Below are positions 26,801 to 38,717 of a stretch of 64,000 nt of DNA, piece by piece. The position numbers and the translations under genes are program-made. The notes under the pieces are model-generated. The model did not search any database, had not been told where the DNA came from, and saw only the letters and a program-made list of their open reading frames with translations. The stretch covers positions 1 through 64,000 of the forward strand of contig JABVXU010000085.1 in NCBI GenBank assembly GCA_013365365.1, given 5' to 3'. Source of the DNA: Cruorifilaria tuberocauda (Eukaryota; Nematoda; Chromadorea; Rhabditida; Onchocercidae). Numbering within the stretch: the stretch's first letter is position 1; every line of letters begins with the position of its first letter.

Positions 26801-29758
26801 AAGAATTCCAGTTTCTCCAACCAAAGAAAAAGGCTACTTTTCTTTGCTTCATGTTTGCATAATGGGTTTGTAGTCAACGACTGGATGTCCCAAATGAGCA
26901 TAAACAGAATTTGTTTGTTTCATTGAAACAAATCTTCTCCACAAATGAATCCAATTTGAAAATATTCAAAAGCTCATCCAACATCATCTCCTTGCCAGTG
27001 TTTCATTGATTTTTTTCATTTAATAATTTTTGCCAAGTTTAGAATTTCTATACCATTAATTAATATCAATTTGTTAATTTCATTTAAGTCACTACTGCAT
27101 AAAAAATTAATACAATTCAGAAATTGTGCAAGAAATGATGGATTGATTTTATAGAAGGAAGGAAATTTCACAAATTTATTTTCCATCAACTGTTGCATCT
27201 TAAGGGTAAGAAGTAATACAATGAGTAAGAGATACATCTGTCCACAGAAACAGATGCTTGCATAAATTACTGTCATACACCGGAAGACATCAATGAAAGA
27301 ATGATTAATTATGAGACAACATCTCTATCAAACCCTCGAGATCATCATTCTTTTCTATACCTTCAACATGAAACGAGTATTCAATTGAAACATTCATCAT
27401 AGAAATTAAAGAGGCGCCACTTTCGAGTAAAAAACTCCAACTTTATAAGTAATACTTTTATACCAAATGTTTTGTTCCAGTAGTAATAGTTCATCTCAAT
27501 CAGAATTAGTCTACTGTGCATCCAGTTTATCTTCTAAGGGATATGTCTAGCTTCCAATATTATCTGTTCAATAATTATTTCCTGCATACCATGATATTAT
27601 TGTTACTTAATTTCCATTATATATAAATGAAAATGCTTGAGTGCTGAGAGATTGCTGAAAGCTTTGTTGATCATTTCAATTGAAATGATGATAATTATAA
27701 TTTTCATGGAAATAATGTAAACACATTAACATCGATAACTATCTAATGGTACTTGTAATAATAGTAATATTCTCTTTCAACTCAGTTGGTCGTAGAAGCA
27801 AAAAGATCGGAAAGAGAATTTATTGCAATTCAGTTCAATTCAATTCAATCAACAATTCGATCATAATTCGGCGCTCCATTCATCACCCATTCATATCGTC
27901 TCCTCTTCGGTTATATTTGTGCGATACGTTATCAATCAAATTTGCTACGTTGCTTGAATAGAATAAAGGTAAAGGGAAGCACCGACAACTTCTTCCTCTC
28001 CTCTTTATTCTTTCTTCCGTTATACGGCATGATTATTTTATAGCAACATTCTGAAAACCAACAGCAAAATGAATCAACGAATGAATAGACGGATGGATGG
28101 ATGGAGAAGTTGAGATAAGTGAGGAGAGGGAGAAAGGGAATTAATTCTCGGCTATTCAGATTTATTTTTCTCTCAGCAAGCAAAATTCCAATTCGGGAGG
28201 AAAATAAAGGACGAATTACTATTCTAAATTTGAACAAAATCCCTTTTACATTTAAAATAAAGTAAGGAATGAAAATAAAAACAAATTAAATGTCAATTAA
28301 TGACAAAAACAGAAACTTTTCTTTTCGTTTCTCTTGTAAATATCCTTTTAGACGATTGCCATTTCTCTCATATCTTACAACTAACTGACTTTTTAGCATT
28401 GGAAAATATTTTTTAAATGAAAGTCTTTTAATTTGGAACTAATGACTGAAATCAAAGTGTTCATCTCTCTTTCCCTTTCAAAGATACTCATTCTTCCAAC
28501 TATCGTCCTACAATTCATGATAATCAGCTGAGAGCGGTTGACATAGGTTATTTATCCTTTGATATGCAAAAAATATATAAATAATATTTTGCCGTTAATA
28601 AATATGCACAAATAAACATTTGACTTTACTTGAGACCTTTCGACTCACACTAATCTTTCTTGTCTTATTATTTAATTTTTTTCTGAGAGAAGATCAAGCG
28701 TATAGCATAAAATACAGCACTGAAAAATTTGTTACGCTGCTTCGGTTCTGCCTAATAAGAATAGATTGTTAATAAAAATTGCATCTAATATTTGCAAAGA
28801 TTAATTCAAGAAATGATAGTGTACAGCTTGGAACAATAAAGCAAATACCACTATCAATATAATGATAATTGTATGATGTTTAGTTGCGGATTACGGTAGG
28901 CACATAAACAACCAAATTAGCTTTTTAATGCAACTCCAAGCAAAAGAGATGATTCGTCCTAAATGATTATTTCGTTGTCAGTGAAGTGATATGAGTGCAT
29001 TTCATCTAATCATATTCTAAAATATACAAATATTTCTCAACTGGACGAATTTGAAAGTCTAAAAGTTATGGAGACTGAAAAGTATGATAGAAGGAGAAAA
29101 AATTGTAGATTGCAATTCATAGCTTCCCATTTTAGATCTCATGGGTAAAATTTAATTTCCACCATTAGAGATAACGTAACTGTAATCTTTTCCGTTCTAC
29201 AAATAGACTTTTGGGATGGCAGAATGTTTTCAGGCAAAATGAGAGACGAAAAGAAAGTGGATGAAGCATTGCTTACATCTCATCTCATATCGTTTCATTT
29301 TATGTTATTTCGTTTCATTTCAATAAAACAAAATAATTTAAGAAAAGTCCAAATCATCGTTAAAACTTCTTTTTGTCTCTATATTAATATTGTAAAATTT
29401 TAGAAATAGGCAAAATTTTTTTGCCAAATTTTCGATATTTTCTCTTAACTTGCTAGATTAGCACTGCACTTTGTTCATGACCGATGAGAACCACATCATG
29501 GATATCAGCTTGAAACTTATCCTGGAATTTCAAGAAGACATTTTTCATTCCTTTTTCCGTGCATATCTATTTATGATATCATCAGATTGCATAAGGTTGC
29601 AACTCCAGGTGTGGTTCCAGAATCGACGTACAAAATGGCGCAAAAAAGAAGCGGCAGATAATGCACTGGTGAAACGTGGCGAAACGCTCGATTCTACGGG
29701 TCGCTCGCAGCAGCTACACGGTCTCACATCCTTCTTATCGCCATCTACATCAATCTGA
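20657..29758 (+). CDS. cog-1: Nkx6-class homeodomain transcription factor (COG-1 homologue)
   Basis: Exons: 20657-20710, 20792-21096, 21319-21390, 21559-21745, 22000-22111, 26269-26438, 26640-26741 and 29609-29758; all junctions keep frame and give about 383 residues. The homeodomain spans about residues 289-348, with [29 protein letters not shown] and [13 protein letters not shown]. The FEQTKYLAG helix 1-2 region is diagnostic of the Nkx6/Gtx class, whose C. elegans member is COG-1. N-terminal to it are 23 consecutive serines (20-42), an eh1-like motif YSITKLL (103-109) of the kind that binds Groucho/UNC-37, and an [12 protein letters not shown] stretch resembling the Nkx6 region before the homeodomain. 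It should act in the nucleus as a DNA-binding repressor in neuronal and other cell fates (family knowledge). The homeodomain is split after position 46 by a 2.9-kb intron. ATG 20657 was chosen because it continues in frame across exon 2. The C-terminus after the homeodomain is short. Confidence 0.9.
20797..20861 (+). repeat. TCA/TCG trinucleotide repeat encoding poly-serine
   Basis: A near-perfect run of TCA codons with one TCG lies inside exon 2 of the homeobox gene and encodes most of a 23-serine tract. It is probably replication-slippage prone, so the tract length may vary between strains. Vertebrate Nkx6.1 also carries serine runs in its N-terminal half. The antisense frame is a meaningless poly-methionine run. 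Confidence 0.9.
22112..26268 (+). other. 4.2-kb fifth intron of cog-1
   Basis: This is by far the largest intron in the window, bounded by G^gtaggt and ttcag. I see no additional exon with both good splice sites and a sensible frame. It includes the near-palindromic TTACGTGACGTAA site at 23522 and may hold enhancers, as long introns of developmental transcription factors often do. Confidence 0.6.
23522..23534. promoter_or_regulatory. bZIP-type inverted repeat TTACGTGACGTAA
   Basis: Two TTACGT half-sites face each other around a single G, an exact inverted repeat. One half forms TGACGTAA, a CRE/C-EBP hybrid word. Such sites bind bZIP proteins (ATF, PAR or CES-2 types). Binding is inferred from the word only. 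Confidence 0.3.
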
Positions 29759-30203
29759 TTGATTCTTCCATCGCTGATCTATCTGTCGCAATTCTGCAAT
29801 TGAACTTGAGGAGACAATCCCTAGTTAATTTTCAGTGTCCATCATGTGAACTAATCTCTGAATGTATATGTTTCACACATTTCATTTTTTCATCTATGTT
29901 CAATGACATTTAGACTTATCCATCAACTGAATTATAACTGTGGTATAATATGGTGATCTCGATACTAATCGCTATTTTGCATATTATCATCTTTTAATTG
30001 TGTATTTGTAAGCTATAGTCGAGTTTCATTGAATCCATTTGACAAAAAGCCTCTATGATTTACGTATGTCACGTACGATATATACGTTTATATTCGTGGT
30101 TGTGTTTTCTTCTCTGTTCTATTCTTTTCTGTATTCAAACGTAATATCCCAGTTACATGAAATACCTTCGCTTCATTTCATTTAATTACATTCATTTCCA
30201 AAT

Positions 30204-30211
30204 ATACAAAA
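30204..30211 (+). promoter_or_regulatory. First lsy-6-type microRNA seed match (ATACAAAA)
   Basis: The eight bases are complementary to the 5' end of C. elegans lsy-6 as I know it (begins UUUUGUAU). In C. elegans, lsy-6 represses cog-1 through its 3'UTR in a taste neuron. The word sits in the 3'UTR of the cog-1 homologue here. Extended pairing beyond the seed is not obvious. Confidence 0.4.
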
Positions 30212-30216
30212 TGATA

Positions 30217-30224
30217 ATACAAAA
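30217..30224 (+). promoter_or_regulatory. Second lsy-6-type microRNA seed match (ATACAAAA)
   Basis: An identical octamer begins 13 bases after the start of the first. Paired closely spaced sites are a common arrangement for cooperative microRNA repression. Chance is possible in AT-rich DNA, and local duplication could also explain the pair. Confidence 0.4.
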
Positions 30225-30337
30225 TACTTTTTCTTGATTTTATACGCTCAAGAGCTTACTTTTCTTGTCTTCTCTGTGCTGTGTTTCTTTGTTTTCTTTT
30301 CAACCAATTTGTCGCTTATAACTATGAAAATATTTTC

Positions 30338-30343
30338 AATAAA
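30338..30343 (+). terminator. Poly(A) signal AATAAA of cog-1
   Basis: Canonical AATAAA about 580 bases after the stop codon, just beyond the paired octamers, so both would be retained in the mature 3'UTR if it is used. Confidence 0.45.
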
Positions 30344-31969
30344 ATTGGGGTAAATTGTTGATTGAAACTCCCACACTCATTTAATTCAGTACAAAATTAA
30401 CAATACATCTTTCAAAATTTTCCACATTCTTTTCATGTCCTTCGCAAAAGTATGCCTTATTGAGAAATCTGTAACTGACATCATTTGTAATTTAAGGTTT
30501 TGTAAAATTTAGGGTATTTATAATTTAAAGTGAAAATTACCTTACAAATAAGATATATTCCAAAAAACTGCCGAAAATGTGCGATTTACTTGTGCAATAA
30601 CAAAATAATGCAACAGTTGGAATATCTTCGGCGTTTATTATTACAAGTTTTTAACATACAAATGATAGAAACAAAAGTCTTCCGTGATAACCTTATTATA
30701 AATAGTCGAGAACAGCGTGATTATTTTGATTTCATCTGCTTGTCCTGATTTATTTATTCGCCGTGAATAATATGCTTGTCATCGGCAACTGCACTTTCTG
30801 TTTGTTACACGGAATATTCAACACAGTCCGAATCGAAAGTTTGTGCTTACGATAAATTTGCGTCAAAAGTTTTGTTGGAATTCAGATGGGTACATGTATG
30901 ACGAAACTTGCATAAGCAAGAGCTAAAACGAATGTGGCACAAATTATCGAATCAATCAATTGCAACAATGTCAAAAGATATCTTCTATGTCCTGACATAA
31001 AAAAGAAAACATTAGTTAACGGTCTGAAATTTAGGAAGAATTAAAGGTAGACTAAAGGTGTCGAATGCTTCATCTGATTAAATACAACTCTTTGGAATTT
31101 TAATCGGAACTTTCTCTGAACATTCCTGCAACTGTCGAAATCCTCCATGAAAAATGTAAGATTAGATGAAATGAAAGGTAATTATTTCGATTTTCTCTTC
31201 TTTTCTTCTCATCATCCTCTAATATCCCGAAATTTTACAACAGCAAGAATTTATCTTTCGTAGCAACTTTCATAATAAAAAAATTATATGCCAAAGTTAT
31301 GCCATCAAAATTCCTAATAGAAATATTTTTTATATATTTAAATTCTCTCTCATTTTGTGGAATGTGCTCTTCCAACTCATTCATACCACTTCATGGAACC
31401 GAAAGAAAGGTGAATGATATGATTAGGCACTTCATCAGTTAATTCTTTTGAAATTTGCATAAATATAATAAATTGATTTCAAATAAAAAGGTTCAATAAA
31501 AAAAATAGATGCCTCTGAAAGGAAGTCACAGGTGGACCAGCGGAGTGATCAATTTTATTTCTTGTGAATGATTAGCGGAGAGGTAAAAACCACCTGCTGT
31601 TATTCTCTTTTACCATAGGCAGAAAAGGGGCGGAAGAGAATGAGAGTTTGTAGAAGAAATAAGAAGTGGAAGAGACGGAATACCGTTCAACCGGATCCGT
31701 TTTCCAAAATTCACCATTCAGTTGTCTGTTATTGTCTGGCATGAAATGCTTTAGGAGAGTTAGCGAGCTAATTTATGTGATTTAACTCCTTCCATTTTAC
31801 ATAGTCCAGTTCCATTTCCATTTCATTGCAACTGGAGTATCGTTTTCACTGTTGCTCAATGTACTTCTCATTTCTTTTTAAGTCAAGAATGAATGGTGTT
31901 GTTCAGAATGGGATAGCATAAAGCTATCGACACACTAATGTCGGGAAAATTAGAGAAAATTGGATTTAA

Positions 31970-32275
31970 TTTGTACTTGTACGGCACAGTCGAATCGTTC
32001 CAAGCACGTTTTATTTCTTATGCAAGGCTATAAGGGATAATCGTTATATCAAACGATCGGAAATGCGTTGCGGTGGGATCTCTTGGTTGGTGCCTGACCG
32101 CAGTGATAATCGATTGAGAGAACTTTATAAGCTCATAATATATGCGCATCGAAATCGGGTCAACTCCACGGTGAGCAAGTTCGTTCAGGAAGAAAAACTC
32201 AACCCAATCCTAAGGTATTTATACGATTTGAATGGGGGCGAAATAAAAGCCAAGATGTTCGATACAGAAAGTTGA
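31970..32275 (+). other. Uncertain open frame, about 101 codons
   Basis: An open frame of 101 sense codons, closed by TGA, with a balanced composition including MRCGGISWLVPDRSDN and KFVQEEKLNPILRYLYDL, unlike the Phe/Ser/Ile-rich chance frames around it. An ATG at 32063 would give 70 residues. I see no domain, no convincing upstream acceptor and no continuation. It may be an exon of an unseen gene, a decayed gene or chance. Confidence 0.25.
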
Positions 32276-33157
32276 CGTGGCGTTCAATAAGTATCATATA
32301 CTCACGACACATTAATAAAAATAGCGTAAAAAATTTGAAACTAATCAGCAGTAAGAAGATGACATGTGAGCTTTAGTGATACCTTGAAAAGGATGATGAA
32401 ATGACAACGAATCGAGATAGATGAAGCACAAGATCTATTTTAAATGATTATATTTAGTCAAAGATTCCCCACCTATAACTTCAGAATTAACATTTATTTT
32501 TATGTGATTTCGGGTTTTACCGATAACTAAAAAATTATTTCCATGCAAACAAAAACATTTTATGGCTCTTAAATGAGAAGAAACGATAAATTGCAGATAA
32601 TAAGATTTAAACCGTATCTTGAATTTCAATGCTTATATTAACATGTTTACGGCAGTTGAATTTGCGAATTTACTTTTCCCTTCAGTGATATCAAATTCGA
32701 ATTATTCAAAATTGATAAAACTGCCAAACCAATGAAGTTATTCAAGTTGTCGCAAATTCTGCCGATCAATAAGCTGTCGCAGGGATTCACCTCTTGACTT
32801 TCGTTCTTTACTTTATTATCACTGTCCAATCAAACTTGAAATGAATTACAGACTTCGGACGTAAAGCATAGAGAGAAGATTTACTCACTCTTCCATGAAA
32901 TCGAAAGGAAAGGAAGAATGATGAAATCCTTTGTTCTCTAATTAACATTGTAAATTAAAATTGTGCGCTTTGAACTCTCATGATCCTTACTTCTTCAGAA
33001 TAAAGTCCCAAGTTCAGAAGCATCGCTAAGGATTTGTCTCAAGGAGGAGACTGCTATCCCTTTGTCTGATGAATATCGTCTTTAATACTGGTCTGGATAA
33101 TGTTGAAATGTTAGTGTTAACGTTGTTATTGTATGCTGTGAAATCTGAAGTAATAAA

Positions 33158-33206
33158 GGTTTAATTACCCAGTTTTGAGGTGCACCCAAGGAGCCAGCAG
33201 TTTTGG
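33158..33206 (+). ncRNA. SL1 spliced-leader-like sequence (divergent SL RNA gene or relic)
   Basis: The 22 bases from 33158 match the nematode SL1 exon at all but two positions: they start GGTTTAATTACCCA and end TTTTGAG, where SL1 has AAGTTTGAG after ACCC. The next bases are GT, as at the donor of an SL RNA. A short stem (TTG, bulged A, GG / CCCAA with a TGCA loop) can form across the donor, and AGTTTTGG at 33199 resembles an Sm site but lies closer than usual. A complete SL RNA of about 100 bases is not evident. It could be a variant SL gene, a pseudogene, or the 5' end of a retrocopied trans-spliced mRNA. Confidence 0.35.
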
Positions 33207-35645
33207 TTACGTACGAATAAAAGAGTAAGAAATTCAGTCTAGAAAGGAACAACTTAAATCTTGTCACGGTCATAGAAGATCGCCGACATAAATTAAATTT
33301 TTTAGTCGAACCGCTGAATTTCTCGAGATGATTATAACTTTTGATATTCATCATTGAAAGTTGGCTGTCCATAAAACAGAAAGATTAATAAGAGCTGTCA
33401 TGACAAAGCCAGGCAACGGTCTGCAAGATGAAGCGTGTTTTTCGGTGTCAATACTCAAATCCCTGGCATTATAATAAACTTCTGCGAAAACTTCCGAACC
33501 TTATAAACATAAATACGAAGACAGATTACTGAGCTCGGAGTATCCATAGGTGATTGATTGGTGATGATAATAAATTATTGAGGGAGTATCAGTGATTTGT
33601 TTCACTCATTTATCATTGAATGCTGACACCTGATGAAAAGCTCCATATGAATTACCACTTCTAGTATTCTAGTCGTTGTCGTCATCTTAGCTTTGCTCTT
33701 TTAAAAAAGCAAGTTTTTCCTATGGAATAGTTCGCATGTTTTATTTTACAGATCATGTGTTGAAATCATCGAATCACGCCTCGATTACTTCCAAGTTTCA
33801 CGCCATCTTATGTATTTGTAATATGGGATTTAAAGAATTGTTTAAGGACAAGTGGAAAAGTTCCAAATCTAAAGATAATCGTAGGGAAAAGGGGAAAGCA
33901 AAGTCAGAAATCGAAAAACTTTTATCGTATGTCCAGGAAAGTTGATTTGATGGGAGTAAAAGATATTTTAAATAGATCATAATGCAACTTAGCAGATGAA
34001 CGGACGTTCAGCACAGCTACAACTAGAGGAACTCGGATGGATACTTTACGCGTTGTCACTCTTCAAATCATCAACTAGTTTTTCGGCTTAAACTAAGTCC
34101 AGTTTTCCTAGTTTTCTGCAAAATCATCGAAGTTCCGCAATAAAAACTTTCATATTCATTTCGAGCGATTTTCAGGACAATACTATCAGTATCGTTACGT
34201 TGCAGTTTTCATTGTACGAGCAAAGGTGCTTCATTCCTTTATCATTCATATCACTTACAGTTTCGCTTTACGTGGATAATTAATCACTTTCCCTCGTCCT
34301 TAACAAAAAAGAACGAGTAATGACATTGGAGGTATTTCTTGTACATTAAATAGAACGATGATCGAGAATATCTGCAGACTTGCATTTCATGGCGATGCAC
34401 CGTTAACGCTTTTTAAAAGTAATGTTGCATTTTCGAATTCTTCAACTATGAAATTTGAGTTTGAATTCTTTAAATAATTCACTTACTATATAATGGAGAA
34501 ACTAATAAAGTCCAAATATGAGATTGATGTGATTCTAAATGATCGATGATAAGTGAGGAAGATGGCAAATAAATTCCTTCCTTCCTTCCAGGAACTTCAA
34601 AACTTAACGTAAGTTTAACAGTACTTAATCTTCATACTGTTAGAAAAGTTTCTTTCAGCTAATGCAAAAATAGCGGACAATGATAATTTTATGAGTTCTT
34701 AATTCCCGACGCTTCAACAGAGGAGTTGGAATGCACAGCACATTGGAATTCATTCAGGATGGAATTCTTACCTGTGTGATTCATTATTATTTTTAGAAAA
34801 ATCTCTGGGAAAAGCGTTGTTTAGACATATTATATCAGAACATGATGATTGTTAAACTGTTTAAAGAATTGAGAGAGGAAGCAGAAACGATAGAGAATTC
34901 ATCGATCGTGCGAATTCATTTCCGCAATACCGCTTCTTTTTAAAAGCGAATTTTATCCCCAGCACGGAGCGATTTTCAAATCCTAACATTCATTCGAGAG
35001 TGAACTTACAAATTTTAGTTTTAACGGAATTTTCAAATCTCTAAATGCCAAAATGTTTGGCCCGAAGTCTTTCACTTTCCGTCTGGAAAATTTTTAATTA
35101 GTTTTAGACTGATCAGAGATCAGTGTTCATTGGTGATTGCATGGTACATAAACTACGCTGAATTAACTATCTTGCGTATATTGAACGAGAATTAAATTTA
35201 TGTAAGGCAGTTGAATTATGATTTCCTCAATTTTTTTATTTTCCTTCTTTCAAAGAAACTCCAGATTTTTCAATTTTCAGTGAATCAAACTTAGATTAAA
35301 ACTTCAAAAATCACAAAATCACAATCAATTAAAATTTAAAGGCGTTGAAATTGAGAGAAACATTTTTTGACATTCACTCTCGAACTCGTATTGTCACTTT
35401 CTATTATTCATTCGACAAAAATAAACCATGAATGATTTCTATTCGGTAAACCCATTAGCATTTTCCGAAAATTTGAATTTTCTATTTAAATTCATCACAT
35501 TCAATGGATTTTTCCCCGATTAAATAGTCCCAAAGTGCACCAAAGATATAAGAAGCTGAGAATAGATAAAAGGATGTAGGTACTGGAGAACTAATATTAC
35601 AAGCTTTTCATAATTGGTTATTAAACATGATTGAATTTTAGATAA

Positions 35646-35951
35646 ATGAATGAAAACAACGATCAGGCGATATCACAGTACTTGCAACAGAACATTTGTA
35701 TTGATAATATAAGACTGTGGTACATAGGAGGACAGAGTAATGTATCAACGGTATCAGGCTATCAAAATGCAGTACCATATTCATTTCCACCGATACTTTC
35801 ACAAGAAGGAAGGATCCTTTCACAGCGACCTGTGGATACACCGCTGTCATTTTTACTGAATGAGGTTGCAACAGTGGATTTATTTAGTTCGTTGCGAAGA
35901 AACCGTTTCGTCGTCTGTAGTATGGCACTGCGGGAAGTATGGAAACCTTAA
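35646..35951 (+). CDS. Possible small protein of unknown family (101 aa)
   Basis: An ATG lies four bases after a good acceptor (gaattttag), the usual layout of a trans-spliced nematode start. The frame runs 101 codons with varied composition (MNENNDQAISQYL, GYQNAVPYSFPPIL, RPVDTPLSFLLNEVAT). After its stop another frame continues protein-like (METLKEVVEAFYQ up to 36001), so there may be an unrecognised splice or a frameshift in a decayed gene. No signal peptide, membrane segment or known motif is seen. Reality as a gene is uncertain. Confidence 0.3.
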   Translation: MNENNDQAISQYLQQNICIDNIRLWYIGGQSNVSTVSGYQNAVPYSFPPILSQEGRILSQRPVDTPLSFLLNEVATVDLFSSLRRNRFVVCSMALREVWKP

Positions 35952-38717
35952 AAGAAGTCGTAGAGGCATTCTATCAAGCAAAGGCACGAGAATGTCCCTG
36001 AGATTGCACATGATAAGCGGATGGATAGGATGCTAATGCCGTAAACTTTACCAAAGACCATTTAAATGCTCTGCTGGTTCATACCACAGTGCGACTGAAT
36101 ATTTGACACTGGGAAATTTCTTGAATGTTGTATCACAATTATAGTATATGTAATGTCATCATCTTTACCTATTGATTTTTGCTGATAAATATTTTGCAAT
36201 TTTGCCAAGTGTATATATTTTAGATGACACGTTCATTCAGTCGTCGGCATTTCTTTAAATTATATATAAATTCCGTTGAGCAGTTTGATTGCACTTATGA
36301 TAACAAAATTAATTATGCACCTCAACTGTGGTGATATTTCATCCGTATAGCTCCGTTGTCTTTTTTTGCTTAAACACATCCTTTCTTCTCCCTTCTAGCA
36401 AAAAGTAAGGAAATATTGAAATATTGAGCTCTTCAAGTTCGCAGATTTTAATATAACTATTTGGTATTTGGAAATGTGATAAATTTATAAGCATCACGGT
36501 GCACACGTGTACTGTAAAATATTTCACCCCAAAAGTTCTGCCGTATTGGCTATGGGGTGAAAACCAGATGCAGTACATCGTGGGCAGAAAAGCGAAGCCT
36601 TGAAGCCTTTGTAGCATGCAAGCATTACACTTAAGCTTTACAATTTTTAGTGGCTTCATAATAACTTTCAGGATTAACTTTATTACAGTACATAATCCAT
36701 TTTTGTACATCCATGTTTAATTCTGCTCATCTCATGTAGATGAACGGCTTCACTCAGGTTCTTCAGAAGAATCTCAGCGCTGTCATAACTTCATATTTTT
36801 TTACAAAATAAGAATTTCATGTGAATTTCATGGTTTTCTAAAAAATTCCTATTCCATTTAAATGAAAGAAGAATATTGATTTGTCAAATTTAATTGAGGA
36901 TATTTGCATTCATATTTTTCAATAAAATCGGATTTGTACAATTCTTCGTATTATAAATAAATAGCAATATTTGGATCAATTGAACCCATTTGAACGAACG
37001 GATAAGAAGTTCCACTTTAATCATGTTGCATATCGAAACATTCTACAAGTGTTTCAAAATTTACACTTTTCCAATGGAAAATTTTTAATTTCAGATGCTT
37101 GTTTCCCTCTAAACGAAGTTAGCAGGAAAACTGAAGTTGATTCATTAGTGGAAGTTACTTTATTGTACTGTCATTTGCAGTAATTTCATATCCTAATTGT
37201 TTTGAATAGTCTTTTGTTCTTTTAGCGGTTTTGCTTATTGATTTTTGCAATGAAAAGTGATTTGTAGGTGACCATAAAATCAATATTTTTTAGAAGAACC
37301 GAAATTTCCGTGTTTCACCTTATGGAATGACTATTTCTTCTTTTATTTCCTAATGATCAGTATGAAAAAATAGTAGTACAAACATATAATTAATTAGGAC
37401 AGAAAGTCGCACTTTCTTCTCCATTACGAACAAGCAAAAGCTCGCTCAGTTCAAGATGGCATTTCGATGGAAATGATCCTCATCAGCTTTCATGAATGAT
37501 AAAAATCTGTGTACTCGGGCATAATCAAGGTAGCGCTTCAGTTTTCTTTTCCTTATATCTCACTCATTCCCGACATACTAGTCGAGAGTGTAAAATAGTG
37601 TTTGGTTGAATAATATTGACTACTTTTAAGGGTTTGCATGGATGTTAAGGAACAAAATTTGTCTCACACGCTGAATAAACGTTTACCGTTCACAGCGATA
37701 AATTATGTCTTTTTGGGCATTGAACGACGATTTTTGTTTGAAAAATAAAATGAATGTTGATGAAATTTTGCGCCGAAGGAAGCGATCGGTGAACAATTGG
37801 CCTCGGGGTAGAGAGATGTGACGGAGAGAGACTGATGTTGTTGACTGCTTGCTCGAAGATTTCTCCCCAAAAAAGGACGAAAATTTGTTTCTTTTTGTAT
37901 AATTGACGAGTTCGCGAAATGATCGAATTGGCGTTTGGTTGTGGACGTTTGACAGATCAGTGCATTACAGGAAATTAATCTGAGGGAAGGCTCTCACCTT
38001 TCATCTCTTCCTTTCCAGCCACCATTCTTGATATTTCATTTCACATGAGCCATATTGATCTGTCAGTTTAGACGTACTTGTTGACGATAATTCCGTCCAA
38101 TTTTATTTTAACAGGTTCAGTCAGTTCAGAAGGAAGAGTAAGGAGTGAATGAGATGCATTCCAAAGATTCCGCAGCACAATTCGATCACCTAAGAGTGGC
38201 TGTTCTTCAACGAATATTCAGCTGTGCCGATTGATCTTTTTTCACCCGCAGATCGGTTGCACTGGTTGCACTGGAAAAGGAACCGTTGACAGAAGGGCGG
38301 GGACTGGATTGTATCGCACATGGTAACTTATTCCATCATCCTCATTCCTTTTCACACTTCTCCGGTCGAACTTAACTTCTCAGCACTGTTGTAATTATTA
38401 TTGTCGCTTCTACTTATTCTCTCTCGTTGACACTTGACTGTTTTACTTCCTTACATGACGGGGATATAATTAACAGCGGGAAGTTTTCAATGGTATTTCT
38501 ACATTTAGATGTTCAATAAGCTTGATAGAGCGAACTGATAAAAGATGCTTATTATTTTTTTAATAATTGATGATCGATATAAATAGTATATTTCTAAGGT
38601 GCTTGAAATCTCGACATTTTGCCATCTTCTCTTTTTCTGATTCCTTTTCTCCACTTCAATGAAGTCAATCATTAGAGTTTCTAATGGAAATGAATTACTT
38701 CATTTTGTGAATCTGAA

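Larger units (their letters stand above)
29759..30355 (+). other. cog-1 3' untranslated region
   Basis: AT-rich sequence between the stop codon and an AATAAA at 30338, about 600 bases. It contains two ATACAAAA words 13 bases apart near its distal end. The exact cleavage position is inferred. Confidence 0.5.

Noticed and set aside
36339..36710. 123-codon minus-strand open frame
   Set aside because: No motif or splice context, and a composition typical of chance AT-rich frames.
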